From: Cherax quadricarinatus
Taxonomy: Eukaryota; Arthropoda; Malacostraca; Decapoda; Parastacidae
Length of the DNA stretch: 64,000 nucleotides
Direction of reading: 5' to 3'
Assembly: GCF_038502225.1 (NCBI RefSeq)
Contig: NW_027196454.1
Location: 1-64,000, forward strand
Part shown: positions 32,535-43,256 of the stretch, piece by piece
Layout of the letters: each line of letters opens with the position of its first letter
Position numbering within the stretch: position 1 is the first letter of the stretch
Notes under the pieces: generated by a model
Databases searched by the model: none
Told to the model about the DNA's origin: nothing
What the model saw: only the letters and a program-made list of their open reading frames with translations
Position numbers and translations under genes: made by a program

Positions 32535-33290
32535 GTTTTGTGCAACTACTATTCATCCTGTGGACGGCAGAGCAAGTGAATGCTGATACACAAGAGGCCT
32601 AGGATCTAGGCCCCACAAGGGTTAACAGGAGCACATCTGGATTTATATCTACAATCTTAGAAGTTGCAAGCAAATTTAGAATATTTGCTTAAGATGTATG
32701 GTATCTTATTTTAATCAGAGACCTTGACATATCACATAAATTATCATCATACTGCCTAATCTCTATATTACTCAGTAAGTGGACAAGTGTTCAAGAAACT
32801 GACTAAGGTTAACCACATACTTTGCATTTAGTTTGAGCATCTGTGCGCATGCCAAACTGTCAGAAGCACTTCTAATCATTCTGTTCACACTGCAAGTTGC
32901 TCCTAAGACATACTTGTCTGTGTTCATGTTTTAGTGAGTGACAGATCTACTCAAGCTTCTAACTGCATTCCTATGATATTCACTTTCATTATTTTCTTAT
33001 CTCCAAATATTATTCCTAATTCTAAAGATAGATATGCCAACGTAATCTTCTAAATTTTCCTTCAGGGCACTTTCTTTGGCTAACTTATCAGCTTTATCAT
33101 GAGGAAATAGTTCATTGTGTGATATAACCCACAAAAAAATATACATTCATTCCCTTTTCTCTGATTTTCGAGCATCTTTATCGGGCCTGAGTGATGACAT
33201 GGAATTAATAATAGTCAAAGAGTCAAACTCGGTGTCATAAGTTAACTTTGGTGCCATTAAGATGGCAAACAGTTCAGTTTTCTTAAGGCT
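32535..33290 (-). pseudogene. LINE-G (I-group) RNase H relic plus 3' region
   Basis: On the minus strand 33285-33066 reads 'KTELFAIL', 'SLTIINSMSSL', then after one stop 'FLWVISHNELFPHDKADKLA'. This is the second half of a LINE RNase H domain, as in LINE-E ORF2 ('TELFAI', 'VTDSLSS', 'WIPSHIGLQMHDRTDKLA'). Farther downstream, 32720-32535 carries the same untranslated sequence as 60590-60790, including the 'cctaggcct' block and the terminal 'ccgtccacaggatg' hairpin. The order RNase H then 3' region is as expected for an I-group element. Confidence 0.75.
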
Positions 33291-33605
33291 AGTGTTTACA
33301 AAGACAACATTTTACAAAGAGAAAGAACTGCTAGGGTTTACAAATTCAATATTTTACAAAGATAAAACATTAGTTCATAAACACATCTATGACTGGTTTC
33401 AATGATTCCTTTACCTTCGCACACCCTAAGATGGATAAACGTTAATGGAAATTATATACATACGCCTTGGTAAGACCCAAATTGACTACGCAGCCAATTT
33501 CTTGGTAACCAGGTAGACTTTTTTTTTTTTACAAAAAAGGATCAAACCTAATTATCTCTCACTTACCAGGCGCTGTGTGACCACTACCTGTTTGGTGGTA
33601 CTCCA
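33291..33605. other. No gene; short duplicated 'tttacaaag' motif
   Basis: A roughly 40-bp block containing 'attttacaaag' occurs twice near 33305 and 33350. Otherwise nothing is recognised. Confidence 0.4.
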
Positions 33606-33720
33606 AGACGACGACGACGACGACGACGACGACGATAATAATAATAATAAGAAGAAGAAGAAGAATAAGAAGAAGAAGAATAAGAAGAATAAGAATAAGA
33701 AGAAAAAGAAGGAAAAAAAA
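33606..33720 (+). repeat. Compound (GAC)n-(AAT)n-(AAG)n microsatellite
   Basis: Three trinucleotide tracts follow one another: GAC to about 33634, AAT to about 33650, then AAG with interruptions to about 33720. The Asp/Asn/Lys-rich open frame across it is an artefact. Confidence 0.95.
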
Positions 33721-34274
33721 GTACGAGAGAGGGAGGGAGGTTCATATCTTCAAGAAGTAAAGTCACTCCAAGCACAGAAGTCGTCCAGAAATTAAATCTT
33801 CAACCTATAAATCGAGGTATAATGTTGAACACTATGATTTGTGTCAGTACTTCATGTTTAATGACAATAATATACTGAAGAGTAGCACTCTACACACTAA
33901 GATGACACGACAAAACCACCAACTACAATTAAAGACAAACGACAAATACGAACGCATAAAACAGACAGGCACATACTAAATGTAGTTTTACCATGGGGTA
34001 CTGAAGTGCTTCTTAGCAGGCTGGCTACTGAGTTCATTCTTCAAAATAAACAGCAAAAACAGTGCACGATTTCGAAATAATTGAATAAATTCGGCAAAAT
34101 TAACATGAACGATCTGTTGCCAGCCATCACAGCTGAGTAAATCAACACAAGATACCACCTTACAAAGTATTTATGTCAATGATTTGTATTAAAAAATATA
34201 AACATGTTATTAAAATATTAAAAAATTATTTAATTCCTCTTTTATTTTTTCCATTATATATTCACTGTGTATAC
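33721..34274. other. No gene recognised
   Basis: AT-rich DNA without motifs I can identify on either strand. Confidence 0.4.
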
Positions 34275-34354
34275 TGGATGGGAGCTTTGCCGGACGGGAG
34301 CCTTGCAGGGCGGGCTCCTTGGCGGATGGGAGCCTTGCCGGACGGGCGCCTTGC
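34275..34354 (+). repeat. 16-bp GC-rich minisatellite, 5 units
   Basis: Five exact-length units of 'cggacgggagccttgc'-like sequence start at 34275, 34291, 34307, 34323 and 34339. They form a GC-rich island in an AT-rich surrounding. Confidence 0.9.
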
Positions 34355-34554
34355 TGGCTGTGATACCAGGCGCTGCTGGTATTTTCTCTTGTGTTTGTTA
34401 TCTCATTATGTAAAGCATCCACAAGCACCCATCATGCCCACGCCCAACCACCCCACCCACTCCCCTGCTTCTACTTCTTTTCTTCACTGTTTTCAGTTTC
34501 TATCACCGTCAGTTTGTTATCTTGTAGTAAATGAATTATGCATGTTCACAGACC

Positions 34555-34705
34555 TCCACTACTTAGCTTTTATTGACATCCCTCCCTCCTTCCCTTCCCC
34601 CCTTACCTTCCTCTCTCCTCTTTACTTTACCTTCCTCTCCCTCCCTTCCTTACCTTCCTTCCTTCCTTCCTTCCTGCCTTTCTTCCTTCCTTTCTTCTAT
34701 ACATT
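34555..34705 (+). repeat. Polypyrimidine (CCTT)n-rich tract
   Basis: Imperfect CCTT/CTCC simple sequence with a clean 'ccttccttccttccttcc' core near 34655. Confidence 0.9.
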
Positions 34706-35385
34706 TACGTCTCACCATATAGAGCAACATATACAAGAGTCGGATATTCTAGGAACTTGATCAAAGTTCCTAATGGCTTCTCTCCACTGCATCGCAATGA
34801 TAATATCGCAACCTGCAATACTGCCACCCACCTTCCATCCCCCTTCACCCTCCCTACCACTGCTAAAGGCCCCCCTACCCGTCATTGCTACCCCTCTCCA
34901 CCAGTCTTGCAACACTCACACCAAGCACGCCCACTCTTGCCCAAGCCTGTCTTTAACCCCCCCTTCAACCCATCCAACACCCCCTCAATCTCCCCCAAGT
35001 ATCCACCCCTATAATCATTCCCTCTTTTAGGTCACTTCTCAGTGTAACGTAAATTGAGTATAACATTTTATCATGGAAATTTGCGTAATATTAAATTCAC
35101 GACATGTGAAGAATAACGGTAAAATTATTAAAAACAACAGTACTCAGCTCTCACCTTTTCACCCCATAACTCAATCATAGTAATGTAACAGGGATGCTAC
35201 TTTAACACAATAATAAACTTAAAGTATAGAAATATGATACATGAAGAGTTAATCAGGTCATCAACTATACCTTAGAAGTCTGGACCACACAGGTAAACAT
35301 ACTTCGTAAACACACTGCTTCCTCAAGAGACAACACAGAACCTCCCCTGAAGCCATCATATGTTGGAGTCCAGTTGTTGGATCAC
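34706..35385. other. No gene recognised; C-rich patch
   Basis: A CCC/CAC-rich stretch at about 34820-35010 is followed by AT-rich DNA. I see no domain or repeat family. Confidence 0.4.
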
Positions 35386-35394
35386 CCATGTGCT

Positions 35395-35515
35395 TAAGAT
35401 CTTTTGATCAGCTCCCACATGATGGGTATGGCGGTGACTACTGCCTACATGATGGTTAAGGGGTGACTACCGCCCACATGATGGGTATAGGATGCATAAT
35501 AAACTAATCAAACTA
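35395..35515 (+). mobile_element. LINE-G-like 3' end with three tandem hairpin motifs
   Basis: The motif 'cccacatgatgggtat' or a close variant occurs at about 35413, 35450 and 35471, spaced by 'ggtgactac'. The last copy is followed by 'aggatgcataataaac'. The same end occurs at 56700-56735, 60765-60795 and, inverted, near 32560. Confidence 0.7.
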
Positions 35516-35789
35516 ACTGCAGGCACTGGCCACTAATGTCCAAAACAATTTTCCTCAACACCCCCAGCCAACTAATCCTGCATTTGATCTCCTTTCGGAT
35601 ATTGCGTCACTCTTACCATTTATATTACACCACTTTTATTTTCTCAATGGTTTATAGGGTTAGTTACGAGTTCCTACCTTTATTTACAAGGTAAGAGATG
35701 TTACCTACCTCAACACATTCCAAAGACTTCTTACTGTTATATACAAATTGGAAACAGGAAGAAGTTGAAGCGATCTGCTGAACAGCGAT

Positions 35790-36595
35790 TTCATTTGGTC
35801 AACTATGTCATTAATGTTGATGTCATTGCAGTTAGAATGATAACAAATTCTCACTACAGGCAGCACACTCCGCCAATATTCAATACACTAAACCTACTCA
35901 CCATACAAAACATCCATACTTATTACTGCACCTATTACATACATAGAACACTTAACTCTGATAATAACCCTCCCCTCAAACATCTCCTTGCCAACCTCAA
36001 CAGAACACATGACCATAACACAAGGCACAGATCACTCTTTGATGTTCCTCGTGTTCATCTCACACTATGCAAAAACTCAATGCACATAAAAGGCCCTAAA
36101 ATCTGGAATTCATTACCTGTAAATATAAAAGAAACACTACCTGTTTATAAATTCAAGTCTCTTCTCAAAGATCACTTACTCACCCAAAACCAAATAAATA
36201 CTGAATAACTGAACCTTATAAATTGTATATCTTAAATGTTTCTCACAATTATATCACATAAATGTTAAACCTAAAACCCAATCTAACTTTATTATTTTTT
36301 AAATACACTACCTAACAGAATACTCCATATGACTGAATGTACAACAATGCATGCAACCATATGACCTGTCTTTGTAATACTCACTTGTGCTTTATAGTAA
36401 TCTGTTTACATTAATGTTTTATCACTGATTTCATCATTGCTTAGTTAATCTTAAGTTAATTTTAAGCCAGCCCGTAATGCTATGCATAGTATAAGTGGCT
36501 TTGGCATGCTGCTCTTATCTGTATTTTTTTGTACCTCTGTATGTGTGCTCAAATTGTAAATAAATAAATAAATAAAATAAATAAAATGTTATTTT
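35790..36595 (+). pseudogene. LINE-F C-terminal coding region and 3' end
   Basis: The 147-aa frame at 35765-36208 contains 'THDHNTRHRSLFDVPRVHLT', 'IKGPKIWNSLPVNIKE' and 'FKSLLKDHLL'. This is the conserved region after the RT domain of many L2/CR1-like LINEs, where the predicted protein normally ends. A ~380-bp 3' untranslated region follows and ends in (AAAT)n. The copy is 5'-truncated: no palm motif is present, and the first ~10 codons of the frame are probably not element sequence. The same 3' region is inserted in the LTR element's integrase at 25065. Confidence 0.82.
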
Positions 36596-36659
36596 GGTGT
36601 GCGAACTTGCTCCAGACTCAGGTCATTCTAGGAATGAATGATCTCAAATGAAGCGATGT

Positions 36660-36862
36660 TCTTGAGAAGTAATTTCTGCTCGCAGCCCATCTTGGCTCTT
36701 TTCTAGCTGACCACCAAGTGGAGTGTTTGATTCAGTGATTTATTCAGGCCGGGTCCAGACGAGAGATAAGTCGTCTTGCTGTTTGCTATTCTTTCAAGAA
36801 GTCGTAGGTGAGACGGAGGGCACGCAATCCAAGAAAGAAGAGCACACTCAAGGTGTGAGCGG
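36660..36862 (-). pseudogene. LINE-H C-terminal fragment (left part)
   Basis: On the minus strand this reads 'LECALLSWIACPPSHLRLLE' followed by 'RIANSKTTYLS'. That is the continuation of the LINE-H tail cut at about 37610. The two parts are separated by a LINE-A-like insertion in the opposite orientation. Confidence 0.72.
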
Positions 36863-36865
36863 AAA

Positions 36866-37606
36866 AATAATGTAAGGGACCTGGGAGTAGTAATGTCTGA
36901 GGATCTCACTTTCAAGGATCACAACAGTGCCACGATCACAAGTGTAAAGAAAATAATAGGATGGATAATGAGAACGTTCAAAACGAGGGATGCCAAGCCA
37001 ATGATGATGCTTTTCAAATCACTTGTTCTCTCTAGGCTGGAGTACTGCTGTACATTAACATCTCCGTTCAGAGGAGGTGAAATTACAGATCTAGAGAGTG
37101 TACAGAGAACCTTTACTGCATGTATAAGTTCTGTCAAGCACCTTAACTACTGGGAACGCTTGGAAGCACTTGACTTGTACTCGTTGGAACGCAGGAGGGA
37201 TATATTTATATAATCTACACTTGGAAAATCTTGCACACAGAAATCACTCCCTACGAAAGTAAAAAACTGTGCAGGCGATGCAAAATACCCCCAAGTAAAA
37301 GTAGGGGGCGCCATTGGTACACTAAGAGAAAACACCATAAGTGTCCGGGGCCCAAAACTGTTCAACAGCCTCCTACCAAGCATAAGGGAAATTACCAATA
37401 AACTCCTGGCTGCCTTCAAGAGAGAGCTGGACAGATACCTAAAGTATGTGTCGGATCAGCCGGGCTGTGGTTCGTACGTTGGACTGCATGCGGCCAGCAG
37501 TAACAGCCTGGTTGATCAGGCCCTGATCCACCGGGAGGCCTGGTCGTGGACCGGGCCGCGGGGGCGTTGATCTCCGGAAAAACCTCCAGGTAGACTCCAG
37601 GTAGCA
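36866..37606 (+). pseudogene. LINE-A-like 3' fragment inserted in LINE-H
   Basis: The plus strand encodes 'MSEDLTFKDHNSATITSVKK', 'GWIMRTFKTRDAKPMMMLFK' and 'LVLSRLEYCCTLTSPF', close to the LINE-A thumb region. Frameshifts break the part to about 37560. It ends in the family 3' terminus: 'gggggcgttgatctcc', then two CTCCAGGTAG-type units at 37583-37606. It is 5'-truncated, with LINE-H coding sequence on both sides. Confidence 0.85.
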
Positions 37607-38350
37607 TACTTGTGCTTCGTACAGTATTTTTCAGTCTTACTGTCGAGCAAATGCGGGATAAGTCTAAATGCCATAAGTTTCCTGGCTGCATTGTTTGCAA
37701 GCCTTACTACGTGGTTCTTCATAGTCAAACTGGAATTAAATTTCACCCTAAAGATATCAACCTCATTCCCTGGTTCCAACACTCGCCTACATTCTTACCA
37801 CTGCTCCAGCATTTCCATCATGGTGCCTAGAGACCATCATCATTTGTGTTTTCTCAGAAGCTGTTGTAGCCTGTCATCGTTTTTTCCCAGGCTGATACAG
37901 CTGTATGGTGGCGAGTGATTTAATTCAGAGCAGCTGGCAAATCTTTCCTTAGATAAGTAAATGTAAGAGTACAGTCGTTAGCATTTACATGTGAGTCTGG
38001 GATGAGTTGAAGGTCACTGAAGTCGACATTTCATAATAATGGCCCAAGTACACAGTCTTGTGTAAACCTGACACCAATAGTGTGTCTTGTTGACTCTTGT
38101 CCCACTGAGAACTAATCATAGAGGTCTACCTTGAAGGTAAGCACTTAAATGGCATAATGCAGAGCCTGCAACTCTTACATGCTTCCACTTTTGGCAAGAG
38201 TTCATGGTGCCATACTCTGTCGAAAACCCCATCAATGTCCTATACTAATACACAGCTGATCTTGGATTCATCAAATGACGGGTGCCACATAGTAAAGATG
38301 TTTAACAGCAGATCAGCAGCAGTGACCTTTTCTGAAGCCATATTGACGGT
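37607..38350 (-). pseudogene. LINE-H RT fragment (right part)
   Basis: Minus-strand pieces include a 'QYGFRKG'-like block near 38330, 'CVLGPLL'-like sequence near 38060, and 'EVDIFRVKFNSSLTMKNHVV' followed by 'RLANNAARKLMAFRLIPHLL' at about 37780-37670. These are RT and thumb motifs of a LINE different from A to G. It is broken by many stops and joined in order with the part at 36660-36862. Confidence 0.7.
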
Positions 38351-38399
38351 CACAAAATAATAGTCGAAAAGCACTATCACCACAATTATTCCCACTCGC

Positions 38400-38650
38400 T
38401 TCTCATCATACGCTTATTCCACCCCTTGTTTCTCTGTATAATCGTTCCATCTCGCATCTCTCCACAATCATTTCGTCTCACTTTGACCCCTTACAATCCT
38501 TCCATCCTCTTTCCGACCCCCACACAATCATTCCCTCCCAGATCTCAACTCAAATCATTCTTACTCACAACATTCTCTCTTCCAACATTTCACTTTACAA
38601 TGATTCTTTCTCCAATTTCTCTTGCCACAATCATTCCCTTTCCTGACATA
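38400..38650 (+). repeat. Degenerate pyrimidine-rich tandem repeat
   Basis: Variants of 'cacaatcattccctctc' recur roughly every 30 bp, too diverged to define a clean unit. A purine-rich stretch (AGTAAGAGG-like) follows to about 38790. Confidence 0.55.
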
Positions 38651-38970
38651 TAAAGAAGACGTATAAGACTAGTAAGAGGTGTAGGACTAGGAAGAGGTAT
38701 AGTATGAGGAGATTAAGAAAGAGGATGAAAAGGCAGAGGAAGGATGGAGAGAATGATCAGTAAGAACAGAAAGAATAATAAGGAACTGGAGGAAGATGAA
38801 AAAAAAAAAGGCGACGAACACAAGAAGGATACAGATGAACTTCAAATATTAGATTCAGAGGATGACACGACGCTCCTAGCAACGTTGTTCACATACACCG
38901 GTAATTGAAAATATTTTCAACATGTAAAAACTTTAATTTACAACGTTTCATCTACAACAGGGCTTCATGA

Positions 38971-40518
38971 AGCCCCACTGTGGGTAATGAAGCCCCACTG
39001 TGGGTAATGGAGCCCCACTGTGGGTAATGGAGCCCCACTGTGGGTAATGGAGCCCCACTGTGGGTAATGGAGCCCCACTGTGGGTAATGAAGCCCCACTG
39101 TGGGTAATGGAGCCCCACTGTGGGTAATGAAGCCCCACTGTGGGTAATGGAGCCCCACTGTGGGTAATGGAAGCCCCACTGTGGGTAATGAAGCCCCACT
39201 GTGGGTAATGAGCCCCACTGTGGGTAATGAAGCCCCACTGTGGGTAATGGAGCCCCACTGTGGGTAATGGAGCCCCACTGTGGGTAATGGAGCCCCACTG
39301 TGGGTAATGGAGCCCCACTGTGGGTAATGGAGCCCCACTGTGGGTAATGGAGCCCCACTGTGGGTAATGGAGCCCCACTGTGGGTAATGGAGCCCCACTG
39401 TGGGTAATGGAGCCCCACTGTGGGTAATGGAGCCCCACTGTGGGTAATGGAGCCCCACTGTGGGTAATGGAGCCCCACTGTGGGTAATGGAGCCCCACTG
39501 TGGGTAATGGAGCCCCACTGTGGGTAATGGAGCCCCACTGTGGGTAATGGAGCCCCACTGTGGGTAATGGAGCCCCACTGTGGGTAATGGAGCCCCACTG
39601 TGGGTAATGGAGCCCCACTGTGGGTAATGGAGCCCCACTGTGGGTAATGGAGCCCCACTGTGGGTAATGGAGCCCCACTGTGGGTAATGGAGCCCCACTG
39701 TGGGTAATGGAGCCCCACTGTGGGTAATGGAGCCCCACTGTGGGTAATGGAGCCCCACTGTGGGTAATGGAGCCCCACTGTGGGTAATGGAGCCCCACTG
39801 TGGGTAATGGAGCCCCACTGTGGGTAATGGAGCCCCACTGTGGGTAATGGAGCCCCACTGTGGGTAATGGAGCCCCACTGTGGGTAATGGAGCCCCACTG
39901 TGGGTAATGGAGCCCCACTGTGGGTAATGGAGCCCCACTGTGGGTAATGGAGCCCCACTGTGGGTAATGGAGCCCCACTGTGGGTAATGGAGCCCCACTG
40001 TGGGTAATGGAGCCCCACTGTGGGTAATGGAGCCCCACTGTGGGTAATGGAGCCCCACTGTGGGTAATGGAGCCCCACTGTGGGTAATGGAGCCCCACTG
40101 TGGGTAATGGAGCCCCACTGTGGGTAATGAAGCCCCACTGTGGGTAATGGAGCCCCACTGTGGGTAATGGAGCCCCACTGTGGGTAATAGCCCCACTGTG
40201 GGTAATGAAGCCCCACTGTGGGTAATGTAAAGCCCCACTGTGGGTAATGGAGCCCCACTGTGGGTAATGGAGCCCCACTGTGGGTAATGGAGCCCCACTG
40301 TGGGTAATGGAGCCCCACTGTGGGTAATGGAGCCCCACTGTGGGTAATGGAGCCCCACTGTGGGTAATGGAGCCCCACTGTGGGTAATGGAGCCCCACTG
40401 TGGGTAATGGAGCCCCACTGTGGGTAATGGAGCCCCACTGTGGGTAATGGAGCCCCACTGTGGGTAATGGAGCCCCACTGTGGGTAATGGAGCCCCACTG
40501 TGGGTAATGGAGCCCCAC
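38971..40518. repeat. 20-bp minisatellite, ~77 copies
   Basis: The unit is 'agccccactgtgggtaatgg' with AATGA variants near both ends. Short indels at about 39171, 39208, 40188 and 40228 shift the register. The core from about 39240 to 40120 is free of variation as far as I can see. On the minus strand all three frames are open across the array, since three 20-bp units make 60 bp and every frame reads the same 20-residue cycle. These frames are not genes. Confidence 0.97.
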
Positions 40519-40624
40519 CTATTTAAAGTGACTTAGAATTATCAATTGCGAGTTGATGCCACTGTTTAACAACTGTCAGAGTAGCGCAGCAATACATTAC
40601 TCGTGTATAAACTAATTATATTTA

Positions 40625-41045
40625 CTAAACTTACTATCCACCATCTGTCTTCTTTAGCTTACCGCTCTATTTGTCTTCTTAAACTTACTTCTCCATTTGT
40701 CTTCTTAAACTTAATTCTCCATTTGTCTTCTTAAACTTACTTCCCCATGTGTCTTCTTAAACTTACTTCTCCATTTGTCTTCTTAAACTTACTTCTCCAT
40801 TTGTCTTCTTAAACTTACTTCCCCATTTGTCTTCTTAAACTTACTTCCCCATTTGTCTTCTTAAACTTACTTCCCCATTTGTCTTCTTAAACTTACTTCT
40901 CCATTTGTCTTCTTAAACTTCTCCATTTGTCTTCTTAAACTTAATTCTCCATTTGTCTTCTTAAACTTACTTCTCCATTTGTCTTCTTAAACTTACTTCT
41001 CCATTTGTCTTCTTAAACTTACTTCTCCATTTGTCTTCTTTACCT
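40625..41045. repeat. 26-bp minisatellite, ~16 copies
   Basis: The unit is 'ttacttctccatttgtctt' plus 'cttaaac', with TCCCCATTTG and TAATTC variants. One unit near 40915 is 10 bp short. Degenerate copies ('catacatcccacttgtcttc') extend to about 41120. Confidence 0.93.
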
Positions 41046-41120
41046 TGGATCGCATTTTTCTTTACCATACATGCCATTTGTCTTCTCCACCATACATCCC
41101 ACTTGTCTTCTTTATATTGT

Positions 41121-41424
41121 ATCCCATTTTTTCTTTCCCATCGGCACCCACTGTTTCTCCTCTCTCTTGTCTCTTATCACTGTCCTGAGACATATCCCAT
41201 CTTCTCTTGCTCGACCACTCTCGTCTCTCACGCAGCCTCCTCATCTCTCACTCCACCAACTACTTTTTACCAGTCCCCCCTCCTTCCCCCCCTTTCCTTA
41301 GCAGCCATCCTCTTACTCCCCATTTCAGCATCCCCTCCTCGTCCTTACCAGTTCCGTCACTGCCCTTTCTCATTTTCATCATCCCTTCCCTCTTCCAACA
41401 CCCTTTTCTTTACTTTCACCACAC
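41121..41424. other. Pyrimidine-rich, no gene recognised
   Basis: TCC/CTT-rich sequence without a clear unit. The short frames are compositional. Confidence 0.4.
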
Positions 41425-41895
41425 TGGGAACGCCTGGAAGCACTTGATTTGTACTCACTGGAACGCAAGTGAGAGATATACATCATAATCTACACCTGGA
41501 AGATTCTGGAGAGATTAGTCCACAATCTGCACACACAAATCACTCCCTATAAAATCAAAAGACTTGGCAGGCGATGCAACATATCCCCAGTGAAAAGTAG
41601 GAGCACCATTTGTACAGTAAGAGGAAACACAATAGTGTCCAGGGCCCAAGACTGTTCAACAGCCTCCCACCAGCCATAATGGAAATTACCAATAGACCCC
41701 TGGTTGTCTTCAAGAGGGAGCTGGGCAAATACCTAAAGTCAGTGCCGGATCAGCCGGGCTGTGGTTCGTATGGTGGACTACGTGCGGTCAGCAGTAACAG
41801 CCTCGTTATCAGGCTCTGATCCACCAGGAGACCTGGTCATGGACCGGGTCGAGGGGGCGTTGATCCCCGGAATGCCCACCAGGTTGACTCCAGGT
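41425..41895 (+). pseudogene. LINE-A-like C-terminal fragment and 3' end
   Basis: The plus strand encodes 'GPRLFNSLPPAIMEITNRPL' and 'PDQPGCGSYGGLRAVSSNSL', which is the end of the LINE-A polyprotein, after frameshifted thumb sequence from 41425. It ends with 'gggggcgttgatcccc' and an ACTCCAGGTAGGTAG terminus. It is 5'-truncated and broken by at least two shifts. CTA and CTC simple sequence follows to about 42060. Confidence 0.83.
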
Positions 41896-42060
41896 AGGTA
41901 GACCACTCTCCCCTCTCTTTTACTACTACTACTACTACCTTCTTTTTTCACTACTTGTTTTTCACCACCCCTCTTTCCCCTCTTCCACCCCTTCCCCCAC
42001 CACCCCTCCTCCTCCTCCTCTTCCACCAACCCTCCTCCCCCTCTGCTCCCATTAGAGCTT

Positions 42061-42419
42061 CCTCTTCACTATGACTCACAGATCAGTATTACGGAAAAGG
42101 GCATTGCCAGCGGGTAATGAAGACTGGCGAAGGTTCGCCAGTCACTGACTGTTCTTGCCTGTACAGTGTACCATGGGCGCTGGAAGGCCCTCCCTCACTG
42201 GGTCAAGCAGGGGCCCCTACCCCTGACCTAACTAGCCACTTTACGCCTTATGGCTGCCATGCATTTTTGTGGACTTTTTTTTTGATGTGCAAAGACAAAA
42301 CACCTCCTCTGAGCAGTTTTCTGCAAAGTATTAGCAGGCAGTTGTGTTATGTAGTTATCCTAGGTAAATGGTCGTGTGTCATTCCTTCCATCCTACTTTC
42401 CTGATGATGCAGTCTTGTG
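42061..42419. other. No gene recognised
   Basis: Unique-looking sequence with 'actggcgaaggttcgccagt' (a short perfect inverted repeat at about 42122-42141). I see no coding motif. Confidence 0.4.
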
Positions 42420-43256
42420 GCTCCTCCTCCTCCTCCTCCTCTTCCTCCCCTCCTCCTCCTCCTCCTCCTCTTCCTCCCCTCCTCCTCCTCCTCCTCTTTC
42501 TCCCCCCTCCTCCTCCTCCTCCTCTTCCTCCCCTCCTCCTCCTCCTCTTCCTCCCCTCCTCCTCCTCCTCTTCCTCCCCTCCTCCTCCTCTTCTTCCTCC
42601 CCTCCTCCTCCTCTTCCTCCCCTCCTCCTCCTCCTCTTCCTCCCCTCCTCCTCCTCCTCTTCCTCCCCTCCTCCTCCTCTTCTTCCTCCCCTCCTCCTCC
42701 TCTTCCTCCCCTCCTCCTCCTCCTCTTCCTCCCCTCCTCCTCCTCCTCTTCCTCCCCTCCTCCTCCTCCTCTTCCTCCCCTCCTCCTCTTCCGCCCCTCC
42801 TCCTCCTCTTCCTCCCCTCCTCCTCCTCCTCTTCCTCCCCTCCTCCTCTTCCTCCCCACCATCTCCTCCTCTTCCTCCCCTCCTCCTCCTCCTCTTCCTC
42901 CCCTCCTCCTCCTCCTCCTCTTCCTCCCCTCCTCCTCCTCCTCCTCCTCCTCCCCTCCTCCTCCTCTTCCTCCCCTCCTCCTCCTCCTCTTCCTCCCCTC
43001 CTCCTCCTCCTCCTCCTCCCCTCCTCCTCCTCCCCTCCTCCTCCTCATCCTCCCCTCCTCCTCCTCCTCTGCTTCCTCCCCTCCTCCTCTTCCTCCCCTC
43101 CTCCTCCTCTGCCTCCCCTCCACCTCCTCCTCCTCTTCCTCCCCTCCTCCTCCTCCTCCTCTTCCTCCCCTCCTCCTCTTCCTCCCCTCCTCCTCCTTCT
43201 CCTCCTCCTCTTCCTCCCCTCCTCCTCCTCTTCCTCCTCTCCTCCTCCTCCTCCTA
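42420..43256. repeat. CCT-rich polypyrimidine satellite-like tract
   Basis: About 835 bp consists almost entirely of C and T, built from (CTC)n blocks punctuated by 'ctcttcctcccct' at intervals of about 18-27 bp. The opposite strand is pure GGA/GAA. The very long Pro/Ser/Leu-rich and Glu/Gly/Arg-rich frames are simple-sequence translations. Confidence 0.97.

Noticed and set aside
38948..40518. Three overlapping ~510-aa minus-strand open frames with a 20-residue repeat
   Set aside because: They are translations of one 20-bp tandem array in each frame. All frames give the same cycle, which is expected from the unit length and not from coding selection.
38971..41045. CRISPR array in the 20-bp and 26-bp repeats
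   Set aside because: These are continuous tandem repeats with no spacers and no associated genes.
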